A DNA stretch of 64,000 nucleotides from DASWUZ01 sp036401375 (GTDB lineage: Bacteria; Acidobacteriota; Terriglobia; Terriglobales; Acidobacteriaceae), in assembly GCA_036401375.1 (NCBI GenBank), contig DASWVB010000002.1, forward strand, positions 434,001-498,000. Reading direction: 5' to 3'. This document shows positions 35,172-43,592 of this stretch, in pieces. A model generated the notes under the pieces. The model was given only the letters and a program-made list of their open reading frames with translations, made no database searches and was not told where the DNA came from. A program made the translations under genes and the position numbers. Position 1 is the stretch's first letter. The number at the start of each line of letters is the position of its first letter.

Positions 35172-36929
35172 CTACGAATCTTGCTTTAGGGAGTCTCCCT
35201 GGTCGCCAACGGCAGCCTCCATCGCGCGCAGGATTCCGTTCGGCTCCGCAACGCCCGCTGCGACAATGGCCTCGGCGCGAGCCTGCGTATCGGCTACTGC
35301 GTAGATGCGCAGCTCGTCGGCATTTCCGGAAGGACGCAGATGGGCGACGTCGCCGTTTGCGAATCGGATTCGCACACCATCGGTGTAATCGAGGCCGGTG
35401 ATCGGAGCGAAGCCGCGAGCCGGAGAGAAAAAAGTTGCCAGGTCATCTCGAATGGCCAGCAGCTGCGATTGGCTGGACTGCGCTGGTACAGAGCCACCCT
35501 CATCTAGCGCCGTGACTCCGGAGGAAAACAAAGCCTCTTTCAGCGCGGCAGCGGCTGGCGAGAAGCGTTGCACAATTCGCAGCGCTATGGCCCGCGGGAA
35601 CTGTCGCAGCAGGGCGGCACGGCTGAAGCGGAGAGGCAGCTTGGCGAAGAGTTCCGGCAAGGTGCACTTCTGCTGCCGAGCGCTGAGCAGCACTCCAAGA
35701 ATGGGCAGCATAGCGTCGCGAGTAGGCAACGCCTTGAGCGTCTTCCCGTCACGTATGATGTCGCATCCAGTGAGGAAGCCGCCATTCGCCTCCCATCCGC
35801 AGACAGCGCGACGACCCTTGGCGACCGCGGCTTCCATACCCGCGATCACATAAGGGGAGCCGATGCGTGTCTTCGGCTCACAGACGCCGGCGAGCGAGCT
35901 CCGGTCGATGGCGTCGTTGCAGCTGATGGGAACGACCACCGAGTCGGCCCTGAGATAATGGGCGACCACCATGCCAACCAGGTCGCCGCCATAGAACTGC
36001 ACCTTACCTGTCTCGGGCTGAACGGCAAGCACCAGCGGTCGGTCGCTGTCGCCGTCTGTCGAAAGTACCGCGTCAATCGGGCCATGCTCAGCCACTGCCG
36101 CGTCCCTCAAGGCCTGGATCGTCGCCAGCTGTGCCGCATCGATGTTCTCCGTATCGATGGGCACGAAGGTGTCGCTGCGACCGGTGCAGATCACCTCCGC
36201 ACCCATGCGACGCAATATCTCCGGCACCAGGTCACGTCCCACAGCAGAGTGTTGATAGAACAGCAGCCGCATGCCATCCAGCGCGCCCGCTCCCGCGAAC
36301 TGGACGTAGCGGTCGATGTACGCCTTGCGCGCCTCATCACTCGCTGGAGGCAGTTCTGCATGGCCCGACTTGAAGCGTCCACCCGGCTCAAAGATCGATT
36401 CAGCCAATGTCTGCGAGTAAAGCCGTTGGCGGACCTCATCCACCTTCCTGCCAATCGGAACCTCGTGGTGCTTTAAAAGCTCGCCGCGGCAGGTGTTTGT
36501 CTTGTAGCCGTTCCGGTCGAAGGGAATATGACTGCCTGTGACCATGATGCTGCCCTTACCCCTGGCCAGCGCAAAGGAGGTCAGCGCCGGCGTCGGGATG
36601 GCTCCCAGGTTGACCGGCCTCATGCCCGCGTCTGTGATCGCGCGCACTACGGCCTGGACGAGCTCGCCACGGCCCTCCTCCTCGGCAACGTACTGAGTCG
36701 AACTCGACCGCAGGTCATAAGCGAAATAGAAATCGTCGCCGTGGCGGATGGCTCCCTCGGCCGGAGACAGCGTCTGCAGGTATTCGAGCTCCGCCAGGGC
36801 ACAGATGTACACCTCAAGCTGCGTCAGGTCGACGACCAGGCCGCGTCGCCCGCTGGTCCCGAACTTCAGCTCGCGCGGGGAGTGGTTCAGGCTATCAGCC
36901 AGCGTTGCAGTCGGTGTTTCGAGTGCCAT
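35172..36929 (-). CDS. Phosphoglucomutase/phosphomannomutase family protein
   Basis: 585 residues from the ATG at 36929 (a GTG 19 codons earlier is in frame but less likely). Alpha-D-phosphohexomutase domains I-IV are in order: FGTSGRRGLVVDL at the N-terminus, the phosphoserine loop MVTGSHIPFDRNGYKTN, the metal loop STDGDSDRPLVL, the sugar-binding loop CGWEANGGFLTG, and a C-terminal phosphate-binding domain with RIRFANGDVAHLRPSGN. It interconverts hexose 1- and 6-phosphates, feeding nucleotide-sugar synthesis. TGSHIP replaces the common TASHNP loop, a variant I recall in some families. Glucose or mannose preference cannot be decided. Confidence 0.9.
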   Translation of the reverse strand: MALETPTATLADSLNHSPRELKFGTSGRRGLVVDLTQLEVYICALAELEYLQTLSPAEGAIRHGDDFYFAYDLRSSSTQYVAEEEGRGELVQAVVRAITDAGMRPVNLGAIPTPALTSFALARGKGSIMVTGSHIPFDRNGYKTNTCRGELLKHHEVPIGRKVDEVRQRLYSQTLAESIFEPGGRFKSGHAELPPASDEARKAYIDRYVQFAGAGALDGMRLLFYQHSAVGRDLVPEILRRMGAEVICTGRSDTFVPIDTENIDAAQLATIQALRDAAVAEHGPIDAVLSTDGDSDRPLVLAVQPETGKVQFYGGDLVGMVVAHYLRADSVVVPISCNDAIDRSSLAGVCEPKTRIGSPYVIAGMEAAVAKGRRAVCGWEANGGFLTGCDIIRDGKTLKALPTRDAMLPILGVLLSARQQKCTLPELFAKLPLRFSRAALLRQFPRAIALRIVQRFSPAAAALKEALFSSGVTALDEGGSVPAQSSQSQLLAIRDDLATFFSPARGFAPITGLDYTDGVRIRFANGDVAHLRPSGNADELRIYAVADTQARAEAIVAAGVAEPNGILRAMEAAVGDQGDSLKQDS

Positions 36930-37251
36930 TCCAGAGGGCTCCAGTTGTCTTTGCCGAGGGGTTGAACCTTTGGCGCTTGGCTGCACTTGGTTGTGGTTGT
37001 CTCATCCAGGTCGCAACAGTGTAGTTACTAGATGTTTAGCGTGAGGGACGGCCCTGCTTCAGGTCAGGATCATGAGAAACGTCAGCTGATTCGAGGTTCC
37101 AGCGTGCCAGAGCCTCGGCAAGGTTGCGTCTTTACGAGGTCCGTCCGGGGTCTGAGAAGAGTATAAATCGGCACCCTTCATTCGGCTCTCTTTACCTGGA
37201 TTTGCGGGGTGAATCAGGCGTGACCTTTACTTCTGCAGCGAGGGAGGACCG
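36930..37251. other. 322-bp intergenic region before the phosphohexomutase gene
   Basis: No gene or RNA is apparent. A minus-strand TATACT (37160-37165) is the only -10-like hexamer noted; it is 230 bp from the phosphohexomutase start and has no -35 partner. Confidence 0.4.
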
Positions 37252-38577
37252 CTACTGAGGCGCCGGTGCAGCGGACCCCTCGAGCGTCAGCTCGAAGCGA
37301 TGACTGACGGGCTGGGCATCCTGCCGCTGGCGCTGCTCTGCCGCCGGGATCGCCCGCGCGAGCGCTGCCGCGGCGGGCAGTGCCTCGGCGGCTGCCGAGA
37401 CGTTAATGACTTTGAACCAGGCCGACTCGATGTCGTTCTTCCGCTCCGTGTCATAGGCCACGAGCCGCGCCTGGGCGAGCATGGGAGTGTCGAGCGTGGC
37501 GAGGTTCACTCCCGCGACCAGCTCGTCCGAGGTAAGGGTCGCAACCCTTCGATCATCGATCAGCAGATCGTAGTTGCCGATTGGCAGTCCATGCACCTGC
37601 AGCGTCTGCTGATCCAGGTTCGAGAGCAGGTCAGAGGCTTTGAGCGTAAGCGCCATCACAGGGTCGAGTTCAGCGGGAGGGAAGGGTAGAGGCAGCGCCG
37701 CATCGAGCTCGCTCCACGTGAGGCGCGCCTTCGCGTGGCGCGGATCGACGGCCGCATGCAGGTCGGTCACCTGCGCGTTGCGTGCCTCGGCTCCGCCCTT
37801 CGCTCCCGCGCTGAGCACCACTGAGGAGACGACCGCCGGCGCGTTCCACGCCTTGAGCAGGCTCTCGGCCATGATCCAGTGGCCGGCCTGTGCCGGGTGA
37901 ATGCGATCCGGAATGACCTGCGTGGCGAACTCGGGCGACTGCTGCTGCAGCGTCTTCAAGAGCGCATTCACGGGCGTGTTGAAGTCCGCCACCAGGGTCT
38001 GCCGTTCGTGGCTCAGCTGCGCGATGAATTCGCTGTCATGCACCAGGGGAGCGTTGTAACCGGCGCCCTGGAGCGGCTCACGGGTGACGTCGTCATAAGG
38101 AGACGGCTCGATCAAGGTAATGCGCGGGTGCGGCGCATTGCGCTGCAACTCTTCAACGATGTGCCGATAACCTGCGGCGTAGGTCGAGAAGATTCCCAGC
38201 TCTTCGGGCCGGTAATAGATGTCGTTCATGCCCAGCATGACCGTGACTACGGTCGGATTAAATGCGAACACGTCGCGACGCAACCGCAAATCGACTGGGC
38301 CGGCCCAGCCGCCACTCACCTTGTCTCCGCCCACGCCCGCGTTGTGGAAGCTAACTTTCCATCCGGGGAAACGTGTGAGCACGAAGTTTTCAACGTCCTC
38401 GGTGTACTCCCGTTGCTCGGTGATGCTGTCTCCATAAAAAGTGACGCGGTCCCCATCGTGCAGCCCAAAGGTGGAAGCAGACGCGGCGGTCTGCGCGCGC
38501 AATGCGGGCACGTACGCCAGCAGCACGAACGCTGCGAGCGGCAGGGGACTGAGGTGACGCAGTACTCTCTTTTTCAC
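37252..38577 (-). CDS. Secreted SGNH/GDSL-family hydrolase
   Basis: 441 residues from the GTG at 38577, chosen because GGAGAA precedes it and a signal peptide follows directly (LPLAAFVLLAYVPALRAQ). SGNH blocks: FYGDSITEQ with the nucleophile Ser, GVGGDKVSGG, LGMND with the Asn, and DRIHPAQAGHWIMA with the Asp-His pair. The C-terminal ~170 residues are an additional beta-rich region. The family includes carbohydrate esterases that remove acetyl groups from plant polysaccharides. This would fit the window's hydrolase content, but substrate is not readable. Confidence 0.87.
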   Translation of the reverse strand: MKKRVLRHLSPLPLAAFVLLAYVPALRAQTAASASTFGLHDGDRVTFYGDSITEQREYTEDVENFVLTRFPGWKVSFHNAGVGGDKVSGGWAGPVDLRLRRDVFAFNPTVVTVMLGMNDIYYRPEELGIFSTYAAGYRHIVEELQRNAPHPRITLIEPSPYDDVTREPLQGAGYNAPLVHDSEFIAQLSHERQTLVADFNTPVNALLKTLQQQSPEFATQVIPDRIHPAQAGHWIMAESLLKAWNAPAVVSSVVLSAGAKGGAEARNAQVTDLHAAVDPRHAKARLTWSELDAALPLPFPPAELDPVMALTLKASDLLSNLDQQTLQVHGLPIGNYDLLIDDRRVATLTSDELVAGVNLATLDTPMLAQARLVAYDTERKNDIESAWFKVINVSAAAEALPAAAALARAIPAAEQRQRQDAQPVSHRFELTLEGSAAPAPQ

Positions 38578-38659
38578 TACTTCTCCAAACACTGGACGGG
38601 ATCGGTTATGCCGCCCGTTCAGGGTAGACAGATGCGCGGCGCTTAGCAATGGAGAGGCG

Positions 38660-39316
38660 TCAGGACAGCAGGCAATAAGCGACGATGGTCTGGCCATGCG
38701 CTCCGGTTACCGCTTGCAGCTCCGCCAGCAGCGCAGCTTCCAGATCATCCGGATCTACCTCCATCTCGCACGCCGATATCTCTTCGTCGGTGGCGCCGTG
38801 GTAACAGAGCTCGCAGACGCCGAGCCCTTCTTCAGAGCGGATTGGCGGCCCAAACACGCGGCACGTCATCGGTCGTGCTGCGTAGACTTCACACGCTCCT
38901 GTCGCAGGGTCGAGCGCAGGGCAGGGTTCATCGTCAGCAAACTCCTCAAAGCGCGCCTTCCCCTCCTCGGACTCATCCAGGATGCCATTTGCCCGATCAC
39001 CGGGGAAGTCGTGCATGTGCCGGTTTACATACTCGGCGGCGCGGCCGCGAATGCGCCCGGCGCGCGCAGCATCTTTTTCCGTGAGCAGAGCGAGTTCCCG
39101 GCGCAGACGCATGGCGTCGAGTGGGCTGATGGCGAAGGCGCCATAGCAGCACTGTGTGCATCCGGAGCGGCAGACGAGCCATTCGCCGCTCTTCTTCGTT
39201 GTGTCGAGCAAGGCCAGATCGATGATCTGCACCAGGCGACCATCGCTCTCGATGATCGCTGCCGGAACGCCAGCCGTTTCAGTCAAGGTTTCAATGCTCG
39301 TGCACCCGGATGGCAC
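38660..39316 (-). CDS. YkgJ-family Cys-cluster protein (putative zinc/iron chelating)
   Basis: 218 residues. The YkgJ/CxxCxxCC signature is intact: CRSGCTQCCYGAF near residue 50, then CPALDPATGACEVYAARPMT and CRVFGPP. A late CELC adds two more Cys. The family is predicted to bind a metal or Fe-S cluster, with unknown reaction. There is no signal peptide, so it is cytosolic. The GTG start has no clear ribosome site and may be slightly off. It is on the same strand as and 82 bp upstream of the SGNH gene; no functional tie is evident. Confidence 0.8.
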   Translation of the reverse strand: MPSGCTSIETLTETAGVPAAIIESDGRLVQIIDLALLDTTKKSGEWLVCRSGCTQCCYGAFAISPLDAMRLRRELALLTEKDAARAGRIRGRAAEYVNRHMHDFPGDRANGILDESEEGKARFEEFADDEPCPALDPATGACEVYAARPMTCRVFGPPIRSEEGLGVCELCYHGATDEEISACEMEVDPDDLEAALLAELQAVTGAHGQTIVAYCLLS

Positions 39317-39435
39317 AACGACGACCCGCGCTCACCGGTCTCCGCAACGTTCGACGGCGCGACGTGTTTCCCGTTCCTTGCGGACGGGATGCACACATAG
39401 CGTGATTGTCCTGATGGCAGGAGATCGATAGGCAC

Positions 39436-41115
39436 TCAGACCGACTTGCTCTTGCGATAGCGCTCGATCAAGGCGTTAGTGGAGCTGTCGTGCTTTAACT
39501 GAGGCGCCTCGGCAGCCTCAAGTTCAGGGATGATGCGCACCGCGAGAACCTTGCCGAGTTCGACGCCCCACTGGTCAAAGGAGTCGATCTGCCAGATCAC
39601 GCCCTGCACGAAGACGCTGTGTTCATAGAGTGCGATCAGCTTACCGAGCAGCTCCGGTGTGAGCCGTGGCGCGAGGATGGTATTCGATGGTCGGTTACCC
39701 TCGAAGGTCCGATGAGGGACCAGCCACTCGGCGGTGCCCTCGGCTCGTACCTGGTCCGGTGTCTTGCCAAACGCCAGAGCCTCAGCCTGGGCGAAGACGT
39801 TCGACATCAGGATGTCGTGGTGCTCGCCCAACGGATTGAGGGTCTCAAAGAAGCCGATGAAATCGCACGGGATCAGCCGGGTCCCCTGGTGGATGAGCTG
39901 ATAGAAAGAGTGCTGGCCATTGGTGCCGGGCTCGCCCCAGATGATCGGGCCAGTCTCATAGTTCACTACCGCGCCTGAGAGAGTGACGTGCTTGCCGTTG
40001 CTCTCCATGGTGAGCTGCTGCAGGTAGGCTGGAAAGCGCTTCAGGTACTGCTCGTATGGCAGCACGGCCAGGGTCTGGGCGTCGAAGAAGTCGGCATACC
40101 AGAGGGTGAGCAGCCCCATGATCACCGGCATGTTCTGCTCCAGCGGCGCCGTGCGAAAGTGCTCATCCATCGCGTGGAAGCCGCTCAGCATCGCTCGAAA
40201 GTTCTCCGGTCCGATGGCAATCATGGTGGACAGCCCTATAGCGGAGTCCATTGAATAGCGTCCGCCGACCCAGTCCCAGAAGCCGAACATGTTGGCGGTA
40301 TCGATGCCGAACTTCGCCACCTCTTTGGCATTGGTCGAAACTGCGACGAAGTGGCGTGCAATTGATTTGTCATCCTTCAGCTGCTTCAGGGCCCATTCGC
40401 GAGCGGTGTGAGCGTTGGTCATCGTCTCGAGCGTCGTGAATGTCTTCGACGAGACAATAAAGAGCGTCTCCTCCGCATCGAGATCGCGCGTCGCCTCCCC
40501 GAAGTCAGTTCCATCCACATTCGAGACGAAGCGGAAGGTCATATCTCGTTCGCTGTAGTAGCGGAGCGCCTCGTAAGCCATGACGGGCCCCAGGTCCGAG
40601 CCGCCAATGCCGATGTTGACTACGTTGCGAATGCGTTTGCCGCTGAAACCCTTCCAGGCGCCGCTGCGAACGTCAGCGGCGAAGGCGGCCATGCGGTCTA
40701 GAACCGTGTGCACCTCGGGAACTACGTCGGCCCCGTCCACCACGATCTTCTGGTCGCGAGGCGCACGGAGCGCGGTATGCAGCACGGCGCGGTTCTCGGT
40801 GATGTTGATCTTGTCGCCGCGGAACATCGCCTCGGCGCGCTCCTTGAGCCCCGATTGCTTGGCGAGTTTAAAGAGCAGCTTCAGAGTCTCGTCTGTGATC
40901 CGGTGCTTCGAGTAGTCGAGATAGATCCCGTCCACCTCGAGGCGTAGCCGAGTTCCCCGGCCGGCATCCTGAGCGAACAACTCACGCAGGTGAACGTGCT
41001 TTATCTCGCCATGATGCGATTCAAGCGCCTTCCAAGCAGGGAGCTCGCGCAGTGGGGTAGTCGCCTTTGTAGTCGCAGGAGAGGCAGGGTTATTCGACGG
41101 TGCAACCGGGGTCAT
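39436..41115 (-). CDS. pgi: Glucose-6-phosphate isomerase
   Basis: 559 residues from the ATG at 41115, which has CGAGG about nine bases upstream; the frame is open further but homologues begin here. Diagnostic stretches: NIGIGGSDLGPVMAYEAL, VVSSKTFTTLETMTNA, family signature 1 DWVGGRYSMDSAIGLS, GEPGTNGQHSFYQLIHQGT with the catalytic Glu, and signature 2 FDQWGVELGK. It interconverts glucose 6-phosphate and fructose 6-phosphate, and so links the hydrolase-released glucose to glycolysis and to the phosphoketolase substrate pool. Confidence 0.98.
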   Translation of the reverse strand: MTPVAPSNNPASPATTKATTPLRELPAWKALESHHGEIKHVHLRELFAQDAGRGTRLRLEVDGIYLDYSKHRITDETLKLLFKLAKQSGLKERAEAMFRGDKINITENRAVLHTALRAPRDQKIVVDGADVVPEVHTVLDRMAAFAADVRSGAWKGFSGKRIRNVVNIGIGGSDLGPVMAYEALRYYSERDMTFRFVSNVDGTDFGEATRDLDAEETLFIVSSKTFTTLETMTNAHTAREWALKQLKDDKSIARHFVAVSTNAKEVAKFGIDTANMFGFWDWVGGRYSMDSAIGLSTMIAIGPENFRAMLSGFHAMDEHFRTAPLEQNMPVIMGLLTLWYADFFDAQTLAVLPYEQYLKRFPAYLQQLTMESNGKHVTLSGAVVNYETGPIIWGEPGTNGQHSFYQLIHQGTRLIPCDFIGFFETLNPLGEHHDILMSNVFAQAEALAFGKTPDQVRAEGTAEWLVPHRTFEGNRPSNTILAPRLTPELLGKLIALYEHSVFVQGVIWQIDSFDQWGVELGKVLAVRIIPELEAAEAPQLKHDSSTNALIERYRKSKSV

Positions 41116-41445
41116 GTCTGTGCCTCGTGAGAGATGATGATGCTTCGGAATGAACGCCCGTCCGATGGACCGGTACAAGTGCTACGGCGTCAAGCACTAG
41201 TGCAGCACCGGGAGGCTGAAACGTCAAGCAGCACCGGTCCAGTCTTAGCACGCGGACATCTCAGCGCCGGGAGGGCGATGCGAATGTACTACTTTGAGGG
41301 GAGAGCAAAATAATCAGCTACTTACACCCCGCGCAGCATATACTCCGTTGCGGATACCTTTTCGCATTTTACTGGATGGCTATGGGAGAGATGTAGACAA
41401 GGATCCCTGAGCGAAGAGACTGCCTTCGCCGGACGGGGGTGAAAC
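41116..41445. other. 330-bp divergent region, pgi / unknown gene
   Basis: No gene is seen. An imperfect direct repeat occurs: GTCAAGCA...GCAGCACCGG (41189-41210) and CGTCAAGCAGCACCGG (41222-41237). The 41300-41370 part is AT-richer. GGGGGTGA at 41434-41441 is the ribosome site of the next gene. Confidence 0.4.
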
Positions 41446-41766
41446 TTGCTATCTGGATTGGTCTATGCCGCGGTTGGTCAGAACTCTAATCGATTCAAAC
41501 TGTGTGCTTCCGTCTCCCTGGCTACGCGGAAGCTTCACGTACCATCCACCCCTGTAGGTACTACGATCGGCAGGGTGCTGGATACGATGGCCTCCGGTCG
41601 CTATCAGCCAGGTCCCAGCGCGCTCATTAACTCCGCGGAGATTCGCGAGGCAGTAAAGCATCGCATCGGCCTGCACGAGGAGACTGTGGACCTCAGAGCC
41701 TGGGGCATGCACCTTCCGCAGGATGTGCTGCTGAGCGATCTGAATCGAGTTCTCGGTATAGGCTAG
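41446..41766 (+). CDS. Small protein of unknown function, TTG start
   Basis: 106 residues. The TTG at 41446 follows GGGGGTGA (41434-41441), nearly the full anti-Shine-Dalgarno complement, and a stop codon lies immediately upstream in frame, so the start is well bounded. The sequence has a compact, partly helical look (RFKLCASVSLATRKLHVP, SAEIREAVKHRIGLHEETVD, LPQDVLLSDLNRVLGIG). There is no signal peptide or membrane segment. No family recognised. It is followed 32 bp later by a DUF2141 gene and may share its transcript. Confidence 0.6.
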   Translation: MLSGLVYAAVGQNSNRFKLCASVSLATRKLHVPSTPVGTTIGRVLDTMASGRYQPGPSALINSAEIREAVKHRIGLHEETVDLRAWGMHLPQDVLLSDLNRVLGIG

Positions 41767-41798
41767 CTTTAGGCCTCGCGCGCGCCGGCTTATCGCTG

Positions 41799-42389
41799 AT
41801 GATGAATGATGCACTACCCTCGGATCGATTGTCCGGCCCGGCCACCCGCACGCGCCGTGGTATCTGGCGAGCGAATCCAGTGCTGCGTCCCTTTGCCTTT
41901 GCCGGCGTGCTGGCCCCGATGGTGCGTGCTCTGGCGCTGGGCTGGTTTGCCTTGCTAACGACGGCATCATGCCCCGCCCTGGACACCCGGGCAGCGGGCG
42001 CGGGCCCGTCACAGGCCGCATGCACTCTGGTGGTCCACGTAGAGGGAGTTCGTAACCAGAGGGGGGTCGTCGGCGGGGCACTGTTCACATCGAGCAGCGG
42101 CTGGCCCGAGGACGGGTCGAGGGCCTTCGCACAGGTCTCGAGTCCGACCAAGGGCAGCACCGCTACACTCGCTTTCAGCCATCTGCCGCAGGGTCGCTAC
42201 GGGGTCGTCGTCCTGCACGACGAAAATCAGAACAAGAAGCTCGACCGCAACATGTTCGGGGTGCCGAAAGAGGGCTTTGGATTCGCTAACAATCCGCGCG
42301 TTATGCTGAGCGCCCCCTCGATAGACAAGGCGACGCTGAATGTCAGCTGCCCGTCTACGGAGACCACGATCCGCCTGATCTACAAGTAG
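41799..42389 (+). CDS. DUF2141 domain secreted protein
   Basis: 196 residues from the first ATG. A hydrophobic export segment lies at ~41-60 (MVRALALGWFALLTTASC), so the true start may be a later ATG (41919). The DUF2141 core spans ~75-196 with GVVGGALFTSSSGWP, LPQGRYGVVVLHDENQNKKL and MFGVPKEGFGFANN. The Asp/Asn-rich DENQNKKLD segment could bind Ca2+. These exported beta-sandwich proteins have no known enzyme activity and often occur near carotenoid or envelope genes. Neither ATG has a strong ribosome site. Confidence 0.82.
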   Translation: MMNDALPSDRLSGPATRTRRGIWRANPVLRPFAFAGVLAPMVRALALGWFALLTTASCPALDTRAAGAGPSQAACTLVVHVEGVRNQRGVVGGALFTSSSGWPEDGSRAFAQVSSPTKGSTATLAFSHLPQGRYGVVVLHDENQNKKLDRNMFGVPKEGFGFANNPRVMLSAPSIDKATLNVSCPSTETTIRLIYK

Positions 42390-42441
42390 AGCGGGGCAAG
42401 TAAAGCGCGGCAAGTAGAGCGCGGCACAGGTAGAGCGCAGC
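42384..42441 (+). repeat. Imperfect 14-bp tandem repeat starting at the DUF2141 stop codon
   Basis: Four consecutive units: AAGTAGAGCGGGGC, AAGTAAAGCGCGGC, AAGTAGAGCGCGGC, then the diverged 16-base ACAGGTAGAGCGCAGC. The first unit contains the last Lys codon and TAG stop of the DUF2141 gene. The rest is intergenic. Confidence 0.85.
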
Positions 42442-42605
42442 GGCAGGTGAGGGCTGGGAATGGAGAGCTGCTGGATGGGAGTAAGATTAAGGGTGAGTCA
42501 GAGGTTCTGGGCGAGTCGACCCGCAGTCCGCTCCGTCAGGAGAAGACGGTCGATTGCGGCTCACCTCCGAAGAGCCGCTAGCGTCCAACTCCCGGTAGGT
42601 GTCGC

Positions 42606-43247
42606 ATGATGCGATTCTCGCAGCCTCAGTCCCTGAACACTCGACTGTTAAAGTCTGCCGTCCTGGGCTCCCTTTCCGTGGCCGCAGCCCTGGCGGCAGC
42701 AGGTACAGGCTCAGCCCAGACGCAGACCTACGCTCCGCCGCCACCGGCCGTGCAGCCGGCTCCAGAGTGGGCACCCCAGGGGATCGAGAGTCTAGGGCAG
42801 AACGCCACTACCCGTGAGGACTTCACCCTCAGCAAGCAGATGCTGCAGTTCGCTCAGAAATTCCTTGACAACTCTGATCAGGAGACCCGCCGGGTAGTCG
42901 CTGGTCTTGATGGGGTCACCGTGCACAGCTATCACTTCCGAGAGCCCGGACTCTATGATTCAGGCGCTGTCGAGGCCATCAAGGAACAGTACCGCGCCGC
43001 CGGATGGAAGCACCTGGTGAGCTCCCACGGAGTCCAGGACCACGCAGGGGTCACTGACCTCTGGATTCGTTTCGACAACGCTCAGATCACCAACATGGCG
43101 GTGCTGCTCGCCGGCCCTCGCGATCTGAACTTCGTAGCTTTTTCGGGGATGGTAAGGCCGCTGGACCTTTTGCACCTGAGTGGACACTTCGGCATACCCC
43201 GCTTTGATGCGGGAGCGTTCGTGCCCGCGCCCGACAGCCGCCCCTGA
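42606..43247 (+). CDS. DUF4252 domain secreted protein
   Basis: 213 residues; AGGTG precedes the ATG. The signal peptide (SAVLGSLSVAAALAAAGTGSAQ) is followed by a Pro-rich linker. The DUF4252 domain spans ~75-200 (DFTLSKQMLQFAQKFLDN, GLDGVTVHSYHFREPG, DLWIRFDNAQITNMAVLLAG, DLNFVAFSGMVRPLDL). DUF4252 proteins are exported, of unknown function, and in some acidobacteria lie by sigma-factor/anti-sigma loci; no such genes are seen here. Periplasmic location is inferred. Confidence 0.85.
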   Translation: MMRFSQPQSLNTRLLKSAVLGSLSVAAALAAAGTGSAQTQTYAPPPPAVQPAPEWAPQGIESLGQNATTREDFTLSKQMLQFAQKFLDNSDQETRRVVAGLDGVTVHSYHFREPGLYDSGAVEAIKEQYRAAGWKHLVSSHGVQDHAGVTDLWIRFDNAQITNMAVLLAGPRDLNFVAFSGMVRPLDLLHLSGHFGIPRFDAGAFVPAPDSRP

Positions 43248-43592
43248 TCGTCCGGTGCCCGCCGGCGTTGAATCATAACTATACGTCTGAGTGATCCTCT
43301 CCTTCTGAGAGATTGCGCAGGCTCATGCCCATCGCGCTCCGAGGCATCGGGCTGGCCGCTCTGACACGCTCAGGTGCTACCGACTCAGCTCACGGCCGGT
43401 CCTCAGTGGACGGCGGATCTCAGACCGGCCCCGCACTCCCGTACTCTTTCCCGTCTTGATTCCTTTCAGTAACCCTCTCTTCAAGCGCCTGTTTGTGGAG
43501 TATTGTGATCCTGCTCCCCACAACAGAGAAAACGGCGTGCCGTAACGGCGTTGCGCCAGAAAACTAGTAGTGCTGAAAACGAGGTTGGTCCC
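43248..43592. other. 345-bp intergenic region before the NHL/Ig protein
   Basis: No ORF or RNA gene is recognised. A small hairpin CTCTC-cttct-GAGAG lies near 43297-43311. A GAGG about eight bases before 43593 is the ribosome site of the next gene. Confidence 0.4.

Noticed and set aside
41380..41445. Possible riboswitch in the leader of the orphan gene (GGGAGAGATG, then GGGGGTGAAAC)
   Set aside because: It does not match the conserved cores of the glycine, TPP, SAM or c-di-GMP riboswitches that I know. GGGGGTGA is better explained as the ribosome site.
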